Positions 51,665 to 60,253 of a stretch of 64,000 bases of DNA are shown piece after piece (position 1 is the stretch's first letter; each line of letters opens with the position of its first letter). The stretch comes from Pyrinomonadaceae bacterium (GTDB taxonomy: Bacteria; Acidobacteriota; Blastocatellia; Pyrinomonadales; Pyrinomonadaceae), in the NCBI GenBank assembly GCA_030841105.1, contig JAVEDE010000078.1:62001-126000 (forward strand). The letters are read 5' to 3'. The notes under the pieces were generated by a model. That model made no database searches. It saw only the letters and a list, made by a program, of their open reading frames with translations, and had not been told where the DNA came from. The position numbers were made by a program, and so were the translations under genes.

Positions 51665-52771
51665 TTATTTGATCGTGACGAGTTCGGGCGACTCCGCGGC
51701 TTTGGCGGCCGCGCCCTCGGCGATGAGTTTCTCGGTCTCGGCGACGAAAGCTTCAACGATGTCCGCGCCCGCCACTTTGCGCATCGGCTTGCCGTCCTTG
51801 TAGATCATGCCGACGCCGCGGCCGAAGGTGACGCCGAGTTGCGAATCGTGCGCCTCGCCCGGCCCGTTGACGGCGCAGCCCATGATGGAGAGGTGCAGCG
51901 GCTCTTCGATGTGCGCGAGGCGGCGTTCGATCTCTGTGACGATGCCGACGAAATCGTCCACGTCGAGTCGGCCGCAGGTCGGGCACGCGACGACAGTCAC
52001 GCCGCGCTTGCGTAGTTCGAGCGACTTCAAGATCTCCCACGCCACGCGCACCTCTTCGTGCGGCTCGGCGGCGAGCGACACGCGGATGGTGTCGCCGATG
52101 CCTTCGTGCAGCAGGATGCCGAGTCCGATGCTTGATTTGATCGAACCGCTAAAGGCCGTGCCCGCCTCCGTCACGCCGAGGTGCAGCGGGTAGTCAACCT
52201 GCTGCGCGAGCAGTCGGTAGGCGGCGACCGTGCGGTGCACATCCGAGGCTTTGAGCGAGACGATGATGTCCTGAAAGTTTAAGTCTTCGAGGATGCGTAT
52301 GTGGCGCAAGGCCGACTCGACCATCGCCTCCGGCGTGGCCGTGCCGTACTTGGCGAGCAAGTCCTTTTCGAGCGAGCCGCCGTTGACGCCGATGCGGATG
52401 GGGACGTGCTGCGACTGCGCGGCGCGCGTCACCTCGCGCACGCGTTCGTGCGCGCCGATGTTGCCGGGGTTGAGGCGCAGCTTGTCAACGCCCGCGTCGA
52501 GCGCCATCAAGGCCAGCTTGTAGTGGAAGTGGATGTCTGCGACAAGCGGCACGCCCGGCACGCGCCGCCTGATCTCTTTAAGCGCGAGGGCGGCGTCCTT
52601 GTCGGGCACGGCGAGGCGCACGATCTCGCAGCCCGCCGTCATCATCTCTTCGATCTGTTTGACCGTGCCGTCAACGTCGGCCGTGTCCGTCTTCGTCATG
52701 GATTGCACGGCGACGGGTGCGCCCCCGCCGACCTGCACCCGCCCGATCTTAACCGCTCGCGTCTCTCTCAT
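51665..52771 (-). CDS. ispG: 4-hydroxy-3-methylbut-2-enyl diphosphate synthase (flavodoxin type)
   Basis: 368 residues. IspG converts MEcPP to HMBPP in the MEP isoprenoid pathway using a [4Fe-4S] cluster. The N-terminus VQVGGGAPVAVQSMTKTDTADV and LVADIHFHYKLAL with KLRLNPGNIG are family signatures. The cluster ligands are in VACPTCGRLDVD (two Cys) and SIMGCAVNGPGEA (third Cys), with a nearby Glu. It is on the same strand as rseP and dxr, the common dxr-rseP-ispG order. A heptamer array abuts its ATG. Confidence 0.95.
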   Translation of the reverse strand: MRETRAVKIGRVQVGGGAPVAVQSMTKTDTADVDGTVKQIEEMMTAGCEIVRLAVPDKDAALALKEIRRRVPGVPLVADIHFHYKLALMALDAGVDKLRLNPGNIGAHERVREVTRAAQSQHVPIRIGVNGGSLEKDLLAKYGTATPEAMVESALRHIRILEDLNFQDIIVSLKASDVHRTVAAYRLLAQQVDYPLHLGVTEAGTAFSGSIKSSIGLGILLHEGIGDTIRVSLAAEPHEEVRVAWEILKSLELRKRGVTVVACPTCGRLDVDDFVGIVTEIERRLAHIEEPLHLSIMGCAVNGPGEAHDSQLGVTFGRGVGMIYKDGKPMRKVAGADIVEAFVAETEKLIAEGAAAKAAESPELVTIK

Positions 52772-52772
52772 A

Positions 52773-52857
52773 AGGTTTCAAGTTTCAAGTTTCAAGTTTC
52801 AGGTCTGAAAGTTTCCCGTTCGGTAACTTGAAACCTGCAACCTGCAACTTGAAACCT
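52773..52857. repeat. TTTCAAG/TTGCAGG heptamer inverted repeat between rseP and ispG
   Basis: Four TTTCAAG heptamers run directly after the ispG start codon boundary (52773-52804). The right arm (52826-52857) has GCAACCT, GCAACTT and GAAACCT. The 32-nt arms are complementary with about five mismatches. It runs into the rseP stop codon at 52856-52858. Confidence 0.75.
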
Positions 52858-54241
52858 ATTTTGCAGGTTGCGTGGCCGCGGGTTTGGCGTCGTCGCTGCC
52901 GCGCCAGCGCGTGGCGACTTTCACGAGGTCGTTGGTGATGACGAAGCCCATCAAGAGGAGCAGCATCACCATGCCGACCTGTTGGATGCGCTCGCGGATG
53001 GTCATTGACATGCGGACGCCGATCCAGCCGAGCACGGCTTCAATGCCGAGCAGGAAGATCGCGCCGCCGTCGAGCACGGGGATCGGCAGCAGGTTGACGA
53101 TGCCGAGGTTCAAACTCAGGAAGCCGAGCATCGCGAAGACGCCCGCCCAGCCGAATTTCGCCGCCGCGTTAGACGAAGCCTGCGCGATGCCAATGGGGCC
53201 TGACAGAGACTCGCGCGCAGAACGTTGCCCGCGGAAAATTTGCGCGAAGGCCGCGCCCGTCATCCGCAGCACTTCGAGGTTGCGCTGCACGGCGTAGCCC
53301 ATCGCTGCGACGGGACCGATGCGCTGCTGCGGTAAAATTGATTCGGGCGCAAAGCCGATCTTGCCTTCCGCGCTCGTCTTCGCGCTGAACTCCTGCCGCT
53401 GCCCGTCGCGCTCGATTGTCAGACGCACGCCATCGTTCGGGTGCGCCTGAATCATGGCGCGCACGTCGAACTCGTCGCGCACAGGCTCGCCGTTCACCGC
53501 AATCACGCGGTCGTTAACTTTTAGTCCCGCAGCTTCGGCGGGCGACCCGGCGACGACCTGCGTGATCATCACGGGCAGTTCGCCGTAGTCGGGACGGAAA
53601 TCAATGTCGCCGATGCTCTCGCCTTCCTCCGTGTACTTCGTCGGCTTGATCGCCAGATCGAGACGCTGCCCGCTGCGCTCCACCGCTATCGGCAAAGACT
53701 GATCCGGCGAGAGTCGCACGTCGTTCAGGATGCGTTCCCAAGAAGGGTTCTCTTTGCCGTTGAAGGCGAGCACGCGGTCGCCCGCGCGCAAGCCCGCCGC
53801 CTCGGCCACGCCCTGCGGTTTCACGTAACGGATGGTGGGCGAGGCCGGAGACATCGGCACGCCCGCGATCATCGCGCCCGTCCAGACAACCGTGAGCGCG
53901 GTCAAAATGTTCATCGTCGGCCCGGCCACCATCACGAGAAACTTCTGCCAGCGCGGGCGCAGGTCGAAACGCTCGTTCGCGGGGATGTCGCTCTCGCCCG
54001 CGCCTTCGACCGCCGCGTTCGACTCGTCGCCGCCGAGCTTAACGTAGCCGCCGAGCGGGATCAGGCTGACGCGGTAGTCGGTCGTGCCCCAGCGCGTGCC
54101 GAACAGGCGCGGCCCGAAGCCGACCGAAAACGTCTCCACGCGCATTTTGAGAAGTTTCGCCACGATGAAGTGGCCGAACTCGTGCAGCACGACGGCCGCG
54201 CCGAGAATGAAGATGAATGCGAGCAAACCGATGAAACTCAT
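52856..54241 (-). CDS. rseP: Site-2 intramembrane metalloprotease RseP
   Basis: 461 residues. The first membrane helix carries the zinc motif in VVLHEFGHFIVAKLL (H-E-x-x-H). Two PDZ domains follow (about 120-200 and 205-285; GVAEAAGLRAGDRVLAFNG and SPAEAAGLKVNDRVIAVNG). LPIPVLDGGAIFLLG is the second zinc-ligand region (LDG). RseP cleaves membrane anti-sigma factors and signal-peptide remnants; an ECF sigma gene lies at the end of the window but not beside it. The C-terminus (ATQPAK) merges with the repeat array. Confidence 0.94.
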   Translation of the reverse strand: MSFIGLLAFIFILGAAVVLHEFGHFIVAKLLKMRVETFSVGFGPRLFGTRWGTTDYRVSLIPLGGYVKLGGDESNAAVEGAGESDIPANERFDLRPRWQKFLVMVAGPTMNILTALTVVWTGAMIAGVPMSPASPTIRYVKPQGVAEAAGLRAGDRVLAFNGKENPSWERILNDVRLSPDQSLPIAVERSGQRLDLAIKPTKYTEEGESIGDIDFRPDYGELPVMITQVVAGSPAEAAGLKVNDRVIAVNGEPVRDEFDVRAMIQAHPNDGVRLTIERDGQRQEFSAKTSAEGKIGFAPESILPQQRIGPVAAMGYAVQRNLEVLRMTGAAFAQIFRGQRSARESLSGPIGIAQASSNAAAKFGWAGVFAMLGFLSLNLGIVNLLPIPVLDGGAIFLLGIEAVLGWIGVRMSMTIRERIQQVGMVMLLLLMGFVITNDLVKVATRWRGSDDAKPAATQPAK

Positions 54242-54350
54242 ATTTTAAGCGTCTTTCTCCGAACCAACTCACGGGCGAACCACGTTAGAAGCGACAACCA
54301 CGCCGACAGTTGCACCAAAGAGTTTACGGGCTTGAACTTACCGCGTCAAA

Positions 54351-55538
54351 CTAGCCGATCACGGAAACCAGCGCGTTGATCTCTTCCGACGCGCTCAGGC
54401 GTGCCGCCCGGTCGGTTTCGAGCACGGCGTCGAGGTCTGTCACAGGGCGCGACTCGTGGCCGTCGAGGACGTGCTCGATGACGCGCGGGATGTCGGTCAG
54501 GCGGATGCGTTCTTCGAGAAACGCGGCGACGGCCGTCTCGTTCGCGGCGTTCAAAGCGGCGGGCATCGTGCCGCCCGCGCGCAGGGCGCGGTAGGCGAGC
54601 GCGAGGCAGGGGAAACGTTCCGTGTCGGGCGCGTCGAAGTGGAGCGCGGACATCTGCGTCAGGTCGAGCGCGGGCAGTTGGCACGGGTGGCGTTCAGGGT
54701 AGGTCAGCGCATACTGGATGGCGTGGCGCATGTCCGTCACGCCCAACTGCGCGATGACCGAGCCGTCCACGAGTTCGATCATCGAATGGACGATTGATTC
54801 GGGATGGACGAGCACGTCTATCTGATCGGCCTCGAAGCCGAACAGCCAGCGCGCCTCCACCACTTCCAAGCCCTTGTTCATCAGCGTCGCCGAATCAATC
54901 GTGATCTTCGCGCCCATCTCCCAAGTCGGGTGGCGCATCGCCTCGGCCACCGTCGCACGCTCCATCTCGCCGTGCGTCTTCGTGCGGAAGGGGCCGCCGG
55001 AAGCGGTCAGGACGAGGCGGCGCACCTCCGCGCGTCGCTCGCCGCGCAGGCATTGATGCAGCGCGTTGTGTTCGGAGTCAACGGGCAGGAGTTCCGCGCC
55101 CGACGCCTCGGCCGCACGCGTCATCAACTCGCCCGCCATGACGAGCGTCTCCTTGTTGGCGAGCGCGACGCGCTTCCCCGCTTCGAGCGCGCGCAGCGTC
55201 GGCACGAACCCGACTGCGCCCACCGTCGCGCTGACGACGCAACTCGCGCCCGCGTGCGTTGCCACTTCGACCAACCCGGCCTCGCCGTGGAGCAGGCGCG
55301 GCGGCGCGGCGACGTTCGCGCGTGCGAGTTCGGCGCGCAACTCCGCCGCGCACTCCTCCGTTTCGACGGAGACGAGTTCCGGTCGGTAACGCGCGCACTG
55401 TTCCGCGAGTTTGCGGACGTTGCGCCCGGCGGCGAGCGCGACCACGGCGAAATCGTCGCGGAAGGCGTCAACGACGCGTAACGTGTTGACGCCGATCGAG
55501 CCGGTCGAACCTAAAATCGCGATGCCCCGTTTGTTCAT
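54351..55538 (-). CDS. dxr: 1-deoxy-D-xylulose 5-phosphate reductoisomerase
   Basis: 395 residues. Dxr makes 2-C-methyl-D-erythritol 4-phosphate with NADPH. Motifs: AILGSTGSIGVNTLRVV (NADPH loop), KRVALANKETLVMAG, LLPVDSEHNALHQCL (metal/substrate site), TASGGPFR and NPATWEMG-like HPTWEMGAKITIDSATLMNKGLE. Its start codon overlaps the stop of the Coa1/thioredoxin-like gene (ATGA), so translation is coupled. Confidence 0.95.
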   Translation of the reverse strand: MNKRGIAILGSTGSIGVNTLRVVDAFRDDFAVVALAAGRNVRKLAEQCARYRPELVSVETEECAAELRAELARANVAAPPRLLHGEAGLVEVATHAGASCVVSATVGAVGFVPTLRALEAGKRVALANKETLVMAGELMTRAAEASGAELLPVDSEHNALHQCLRGERRAEVRRLVLTASGGPFRTKTHGEMERATVAEAMRHPTWEMGAKITIDSATLMNKGLEVVEARWLFGFEADQIDVLVHPESIVHSMIELVDGSVIAQLGVTDMRHAIQYALTYPERHPCQLPALDLTQMSALHFDAPDTERFPCLALAYRALRAGGTMPAALNAANETAVAAFLEERIRLTDIPRVIEHVLDGHESRPVTDLDAVLETDRAARLSASEEINALVSVIG

Positions 55539-56314
55539 TCATCTCCCAGATACTTGTCGAGCAGGGCGGCCAGTTGTTGCCGCGAGATCGCCCCCGTGCG
55601 CCGCTCCCGCTCCTTGCCGTCCTGATAGATCGAGACGACCGGAACTTTCCCGATGTTGAACCGACGGTAGAGGGCGGGCTGCTCGTCGAGGTTGTAGCGG
55701 ACGAGGTTCACGCGCTCCGAGTAGTCTTCCGACAACTCATCGAGAGTTTTTTCGAGAGCTTTGCTGTCGAGACTGGACTGCGTGAGGAAGACGACCATCG
55801 TCGTTCCCTCGGCTTGCAACACGTTTGCGTTGAAGTTCTCTTCGTCGAAGCCGTCGCCCGCGCTGGGCGGCTCAATCGTCACGCCCTCACGCCCCGCGAC
55901 GCCGCGGGCTTCCGCGTCGCGCTCGTAGGGGTTGAGCAGGTTGACGGTCTGCCCCGCGTCGTTCGTGTAGCTGGCCGCGACAACCACCCAATCGCGCCCG
56001 TTGCGGTAAGACAAATTGACGCTCGCGGGCACGGTCTTCTTCGCGCCGATGGTCTTTAGGTTGAGCGTCGCCTCGCCGTCGGAGTTGTGCGAGTTGATGT
56101 TGCCCGTCACCCAGAAGCCGAAGTCGCGCACTTCGCCGATGTCGCTTTTGAGTTTCTCGTTCTTCTGCAAAAAAATCTTGGCGGTCTGGGCGGCCTCGCT
56201 CTTGCCGATGGTGGAGAAGGCGACCCACACGATGCCGCCGACGAAGAGTGCGACGACGAGCGCGAGCACGGCGACGACCCCGCCGATGATGAGCAGAATC
56301 TTTTTAGTTGTCAT
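55535..56314 (-). CDS. Coa1-like / redox-dead thioredoxin-fold fusion protein
   Basis: 259 residues. An N-terminal membrane helix (about 5-32) is followed by a Coa1-like domain (about 36-115; KIFLQKNEKLKSDIGEVRDFGFWVTGNIN and WVVVAASYTND), a fold named after a cytochrome oxidase assembly factor. Residues about 165-259 look like a thioredoxin domain: MVVFLTQSSLDSKALEKTLDEL, VNLVRYNLDEQPALYRRFNI, and the cis-Pro segment KVPVVSIYQDGKE. The C-x-x-C active site is replaced by S-S-L-D, so redox activity is not expected. It is placed between cdsA and dxr; a binding or chaperone role is possible. Confidence 0.65.
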   Translation of the reverse strand: MTTKKILLIIGGVVAVLALVVALFVGGIVWVAFSTIGKSEAAQTAKIFLQKNEKLKSDIGEVRDFGFWVTGNINSHNSDGEATLNLKTIGAKKTVPASVNLSYRNGRDWVVVAASYTNDAGQTVNLLNPYERDAEARGVAGREGVTIEPPSAGDGFDEENFNANVLQAEGTTMVVFLTQSSLDSKALEKTLDELSEDYSERVNLVRYNLDEQPALYRRFNIGKVPVVSIYQDGKERERRTGAISRQQLAALLDKYLGDE

Positions 56315-56353
56315 GTGGCGTTTATCGTCCCGCCGGAAAACTCACGGCGCGGT

Positions 56354-57202
56354 TCAGGGAAGTTGCGGTGCGTGCCGAATCACGTCGGCGAAATAGAAGA
56401 CGGCGAAATAGTAGATGAGGGGCGCATTGAAGAGCAAGCTATCGAGCCGGTCGAGGAGGCCGCCGTGGCCGGGCAGAATCTTGGCCGCGTCCTTCGCGCC
56501 CGACCCGCGTTTGAGCGCGCTCTCCGTCAAATCTCCGACCACGCCGAGCACGTTCATCGCCGCCGCCAGCGGCAAGGCCGCGCGCAAACCCAGTTCGGGG
56601 AAGAACCAGTAGTGCGCCAAGACAGCGAAACCTAAACTCGCCAAGAGGCCGCCGACCGCGCCCTCCCAAGTCTTCCCCGGACTGACGTTGGGCGCGAGTT
56701 TATGACGACCGAAGGCGCGCCCGGTGTAATAGGCCGCCGTGTCCGAGCCCATCAGCACGAGGAAGAAGAACGAGAGCAGGTCGGCCGCGAGTCCATCGGG
56801 GAAGCCCGTGCGGAGCGCGATCAGATGACCGCCGAGCAGTACGACGTAGCAGACGCCGAGCACGGTTGCGCCCGTCGCCGGGATCATGCGCTCGAAGGGC
56901 GCGCCCTTGAGCATCGCGCCCGCGAGCGACGCGATGATGAGGGCGACTAAGATCATCAGCAACAGCGCAGCCCACTCGGAGGGCGCGTTGAAGTAGAAGG
57001 CCGTCAGCAGCGCGACGGCGAAGATCGTGCCGAGTTCGCGTTGCGCCTTCGCGTCGCGCTTGCTCGACAGCATCCAGAACTCGTAGAGGCCGACCATCAT
57101 GGCCGCCGCCGCCAGCCCGACGAAGAGAAGTTCAAGACGGCCGATCAAAATTGAAGCGATGAGGATGGGCAGGGCGATGATGGCTGTGATGACGCGCGAC
57201 AT
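56354..57202 (-). CDS. cdsA: Phosphatidate cytidylyltransferase
   Basis: 282 residues with about eight membrane helices. CdsA makes CDP-diacylglycerol for phospholipid synthesis. The C-terminal signature appears as LAPNVSPGKTWEGAVGG, TESALKRGSGAKD and LPGHGGLLDRLDSLLF, with the conserved Asp residues. It belongs to the uppS-cdsA-dxr-rseP-ispG block. Confidence 0.94.
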   Translation of the reverse strand: MSRVITAIIALPILIASILIGRLELLFVGLAAAAMMVGLYEFWMLSSKRDAKAQRELGTIFAVALLTAFYFNAPSEWAALLLMILVALIIASLAGAMLKGAPFERMIPATGATVLGVCYVVLLGGHLIALRTGFPDGLAADLLSFFFLVLMGSDTAAYYTGRAFGRHKLAPNVSPGKTWEGAVGGLLASLGFAVLAHYWFFPELGLRAALPLAAAMNVLGVVGDLTESALKRGSGAKDAAKILPGHGGLLDRLDSLLFNAPLIYYFAVFYFADVIRHAPQLP

Positions 57203-57297
57203 TAGTTTTCAGTGTTTGACGGGCGAGAGCGTGCGCCCCTTTGCAGGTTTAGTTTGAAGTTGGAAGAACATAAGGAGAGTTCAAGCGCGCCTTCGAT

Positions 57298-57687
57298 TCA
57301 ATCGGACGAACCCCCGTCGCCGCCACCGCCCGAATCACCACCGCCGGAGTCGCCGCCGCCGCTATCGCCACCGAAGTCACCGCCGCTCCCGCCGCCGCTG
57401 AAGTCGCCACCCCCGCTGAAGTCGCCGCCCGCGGAGTGGCCGCCGAAGTCGCTGCTGCTGTAACTGTCGCCGCTCGTGTAATCGCTGCCGTGCGACGCGA
57501 CGTTGGAAAAGCCGCCGCTGTCGCCCGTGCCGCCGGAGTGCCACGTGTCGTGGTGAGGCAGGATGCTGTAATTGTCGGTCGCACTATTCGTGCTTCCATC
57601 TTTGAGCCGACGGCGAAAAATCACGCCGATGGCTACGACGAACAGCACGATTACGATCACGACGAAGGTAGCGGAAGTATCGTCCAT
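57298..57687 (-). CDS. Small single-pass membrane protein with Gly/Ser/Asp-rich tail
   Basis: 129 residues. One N-terminal membrane helix (about 8-25, VVIVIVLFVVAIGVIF) is followed by a basic RRRLKDG and then a low-complexity tail in which GGDSGGG- and GGDFSGGG-like words repeat. Real coding is supported by the hydrophobic anchor, the ATG and the intact frame between uppS and cdsA, but the tail could be chance GC-rich sequence. Such tails occur in small membrane proteins resembling the TPM/YgcG C-terminus; the function is unknown. Confidence 0.55.
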   Translation of the reverse strand: MDDTSATFVVIVIVLFVVAIGVIFRRRLKDGSTNSATDNYSILPHHDTWHSGGTGDSGGFSNVASHGSDYTSGDSYSSSDFGGHSAGGDFSGGGDFSGGGSGGDFGGDSGGGDSGGGDSGGGGDGGSSD

Positions 57688-57729
57688 AGTTGCTTACCGG
57701 CGAGACGCGACCGCCGGATTTAGTGAAAC

Positions 57730-58524
57730 TCACTTCGCGTTCGCCACGAGTTGCAGCCCGCCGAAGCGTCGGTCGCGGCGTTGATACTCGACGATGGCTT
57801 CGAGCAGGTGGACGCGGCGGAAGTCCGGCCACAAAGTTTCGGTCACGTAAATCTCGCTGTAGGCGGCCTGCCAGAGAAGGAAATTCGAGATGCGCATCTC
57901 GCCGCTCGTGCGGACGAGAAGGTCGAGTTCGGGCAACCCGCGCGTGTAGAGTTCGCGCTCGATCTGTTCTTCCGTGATCTCGACGGCGGGGTCGCGGCCT
58001 TCGCGTCCGAGGCGCGCGATGGCGGCGCGGCAGGCGTCAACGATCTCCGCCCGCCCGCCGTAGTTGAGCGCGACGCTCAAGACGAGTCCGTCGTTCGAGG
58101 CCGTGCGCTCGACGGCCTTTTGAATTTCGCGCTGGACGCTGCCGGGCAGCGCGGCAGTGCGGCCGATGGTCTGGAAGCGTATGTTTTGGCGGTCAATCTC
58201 TTCGAGTTCGAGCCGGAGGTAGCGTTTGAGCATCCGCATCAGCGCGTCAACTTCGAGACGCGGGCGTTTCCAGTTCTCGGTCGAGAAGGCGTAGAGCGTG
58301 AGCGCGCCGAGGCCGAGCCGCGCGCTCGTATCCACGGCGGCGCGCACCGCCTCGACGCCCGCGCGATGCCCGGCGATGCGCGGCTGCCCGCGCCCCTTCG
58401 CCCAGCGCCCGTTGCCGTCCATGATGATGCCGACGTGGCGCGGGAGGCGTTCCCACGCGACGCGCTTCAACAACGCCTCGTCGCGCGTCCCCGCCTCGAT
58501 GTCCTTCGCGAAATCCGCGAGCAT
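57730..58524 (-). CDS. uppS: Isoprenyl transferase (undecaprenyl diphosphate synthase)
   Basis: 264 residues. UppS condenses IPP units into the C55 carrier used for peptidoglycan and glycan synthesis. HVGIIMDGNGRWAKGRGQPRIAGHRAG (catalytic Asp), LTLYAFSTENWKRP, and the C-terminal DLLVRTSGEMRISNFLLWQAAYSE (IPP-binding Arg residues) are all present. It heads the envelope/isoprenoid block on the minus strand. Confidence 0.95.
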   Translation of the reverse strand: MLADFAKDIEAGTRDEALLKRVAWERLPRHVGIIMDGNGRWAKGRGQPRIAGHRAGVEAVRAAVDTSARLGLGALTLYAFSTENWKRPRLEVDALMRMLKRYLRLELEEIDRQNIRFQTIGRTAALPGSVQREIQKAVERTASNDGLVLSVALNYGGRAEIVDACRAAIARLGREGRDPAVEITEEQIERELYTRGLPELDLLVRTSGEMRISNFLLWQAAYSEIYVTETLWPDFRRVHLLEAIVEYQRRDRRFGGLQLVANAK

Positions 58525-58618
58525 TCACGCTCCCCCAAAACCGCCCCTACGAATCAAACGTCCCCGCACAAGACGCCGCATCTTAATCGCCGCACACGCC
58601 TCCGTGCAACAGCAAACA

Positions 58619-58700
58619 GTGACAAGTGACAAGTGACGAGTGACAAGTTGAAGACAAGCTCTGTGTTTTAACTTGTCACTCGTCACTTGTCACTCGTCAC
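58619..58700. repeat. GTGACAA/GTGACGA heptamer hairpin (25-bp perfect stem)
   Basis: Arms 58625-58649 and 58670-58694 are perfectly complementary over 25 nt (GTGACAA and GTGACGA words), extended by five more pairs after one mismatch, around a 20-nt loop. The right arm supplies the last codons and stop of truA. Confidence 0.9.
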
Positions 58701-59454
58701 TTCCGTAATGCACTTCCACCAGCGTCAAGCCCTTCGCCGGGGCGGTCGCGCCCGCGAGAGAGCGTTCGCGCGTGTCGAGCGCGCGGGCGACCTGCGCCGC
58801 GTCCATCTGCCCGCGCCCGACTTCGAGCAGCGTGCCCGCGATGGAGCGCACCATGTAACGCAGGAAGCCTTCGGCCGACGCCGTGATTTCGACGAGACGG
58901 CCGCGTCCCTCTTCGCTCCAACGCTCACACACTTCGAGCCGTGTGACGTGGCGCACGCGCGTCTCCACGTCGGCCTGTGCGGCGGAGAAGGCCGTCCAGT
59001 CATGCGTGCCGACGAAGAGGCGCGCGCACTCCTGCATCCGCGCGACATCGAGCGGGCGCGCGTCCGTGTGCGCGTAGCGCGACACAAACGGCGACGCGTA
59101 ACGCGCGTTGAAGACGCGATAGCGGTAAGTTTTCCCCTGCGCCGAATAGCGCGCGTGAAAATCTTCCCTGACCGTTTCAGCCTCAATGACGCGCACGTCC
59201 GGCGCGAGGTTGCCGTTGACGGCCGCGCGCAGTTTGTCGCCCGACAGTTCGCGCCGCAACTCGACGCTCGCCACCTGCCCCAACGCGTGGACGCCCGCGT
59301 CCGTCCGCCCCGCGCCATTGACGACGACCGCGCGCCCGTCAATCAACGACAGCGCGCGCGCCAACTCGCCCTGCACCGTGCGCGCGCCCGTGCCCTGCAC
59401 CTGCCAGCCGTGAAAGTCCGTGCCGTCGTATTGAATGATCAAACGGTAGTTCAT
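58690..59454 (-). CDS. truA: tRNA pseudouridine synthase A
   Basis: 254 residues from ATG 59454; the open frame begins at 59514 but those residues come from the repeat. TruA makes pseudouridine at 38-40 of tRNA anticodon stems. YRLIIQYDGTDFHGWQVQ and the catalytic Asp in NGAGRTDAGVHALGQVAS are typical, with YRYRVFNA and FLRYMVRSIAGTLLEVG further on. The C-terminal GSDE and stop are encoded by a GTGACGA repeat unit. Confidence 0.95.
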   Translation of the reverse strand: MNYRLIIQYDGTDFHGWQVQGTGARTVQGELARALSLIDGRAVVVNGAGRTDAGVHALGQVASVELRRELSGDKLRAAVNGNLAPDVRVIEAETVREDFHARYSAQGKTYRYRVFNARYASPFVSRYAHTDARPLDVARMQECARLFVGTHDWTAFSAAQADVETRVRHVTRLEVCERWSEEGRGRLVEITASAEGFLRYMVRSIAGTLLEVGRGQMDAAQVARALDTRERSLAGATAPAKGLTLVEVHYGSDE

Positions 59455-59460
59455 AAGACA

Positions 59461-59600
59461 GTGACGAGTGACGAGTGACAAGTGACGAGACAAGAGAAGC
59501 AAGTGAGTCGTCAATCGTGAATAGAGAAAACTGACTTCGTCTATTTACGATTGACGATTCACTTGCTTCTCTTGTCATCTGTCACCTGTCACTTGTCACT
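59461..59600. repeat. Compound heptamer inverted repeat between truA and pyrE
   Basis: The inner arms 59489-59524 and 59541-59576 are complementary over 36 nt with two mismatches and contain TCAATCG and GAAGCAAG words. Outside them GTGACGA/GTGACAA units (59461-59487) face CTGTCAC/CTTGTCAC units (59577-59600). The right side encodes the last residues and stop of pyrE. Confidence 0.88.
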
Positions 59601-60202
59601 GTTTTCCTGCTTCCCGGTTTTGTCGCCGCTTCGCCGCGTTGGCAGGCGGGGCAGGCGGTGGGGGCGAGGGCGGGCACGTCGAGCGTGGCGAGAGCGGTGC
59701 GCGGGACTCCTACGTCGGCGCGCCCGCCGGAACGATCTATGATCGAGGCCGCGCCGACGACGCTTGCGCCCGCCGCACGCATGGCCGCGATGGTCTCGCG
59801 CGTCGAACCGCCCGTCGTGATCACGTCTTCAACGACGAGGACGCTCTCGCCTGCGCGCACGCCGAAGCCGCGCCGGAGCGTCATCTCGTTCGACGTGTCG
59901 CGCTCCGTCCAGATTGATTTCGCGCCGAGCGCGCGCGCCACTTCGTAGCCGATCACGATGCCGCCGATGGCGGGCGCGACGACCGTCTCGATGCCGCGAC
60001 CCGCGAACCCTTCGGCGACGGCGCGCCCGAAGGCTTCGGCTTCCGGCGGGTGCTGGAGCACGAGCGCGCATTGCAGGTAGACGGAACTGTGCAGGCCGCT
60101 CGTCAGGATGAAATGGCCTTCGAGCAGAGCGCCCGTGCGCCGGAATCTCTCAATCACCTCTTCGTGTCGCATGTGCCTTGGTCGCTCCTTCGCGTCCGCC
60201 AC
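59582..60202 (-). CDS. pyrE: Orotate phosphoribosyltransferase
   Basis: 206 residues from GTG 60202, chosen because TAGGAG lies seven bases upstream; an ATG at 60172 has weaker support. PyrE forms OMP from orotate and PRPP in pyrimidine synthesis. The PRPP motif VLVVEDVITTGGSTRETI and FILTSGLHSSVYLQCALVL with APAIGGIVIGYEVA are clear. The tail CPACQRGEAATKPG is followed by KTVTSDR, which comes from the heptamer array. Confidence 0.92.
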   Translation of the reverse strand: MADAKERPRHMRHEEVIERFRRTGALLEGHFILTSGLHSSVYLQCALVLQHPPEAEAFGRAVAEGFAGRGIETVVAPAIGGIVIGYEVARALGAKSIWTERDTSNEMTLRRGFGVRAGESVLVVEDVITTGGSTRETIAAMRAAGASVVGAASIIDRSGGRADVGVPRTALATLDVPALAPTACPACQRGEAATKPGSRKTVTSDR

Positions 60203-60253
60203 TTCGCGTCTCCTACTTCAATGCGGCGCGGGTCGTGTTACAATGCCGCGCGG

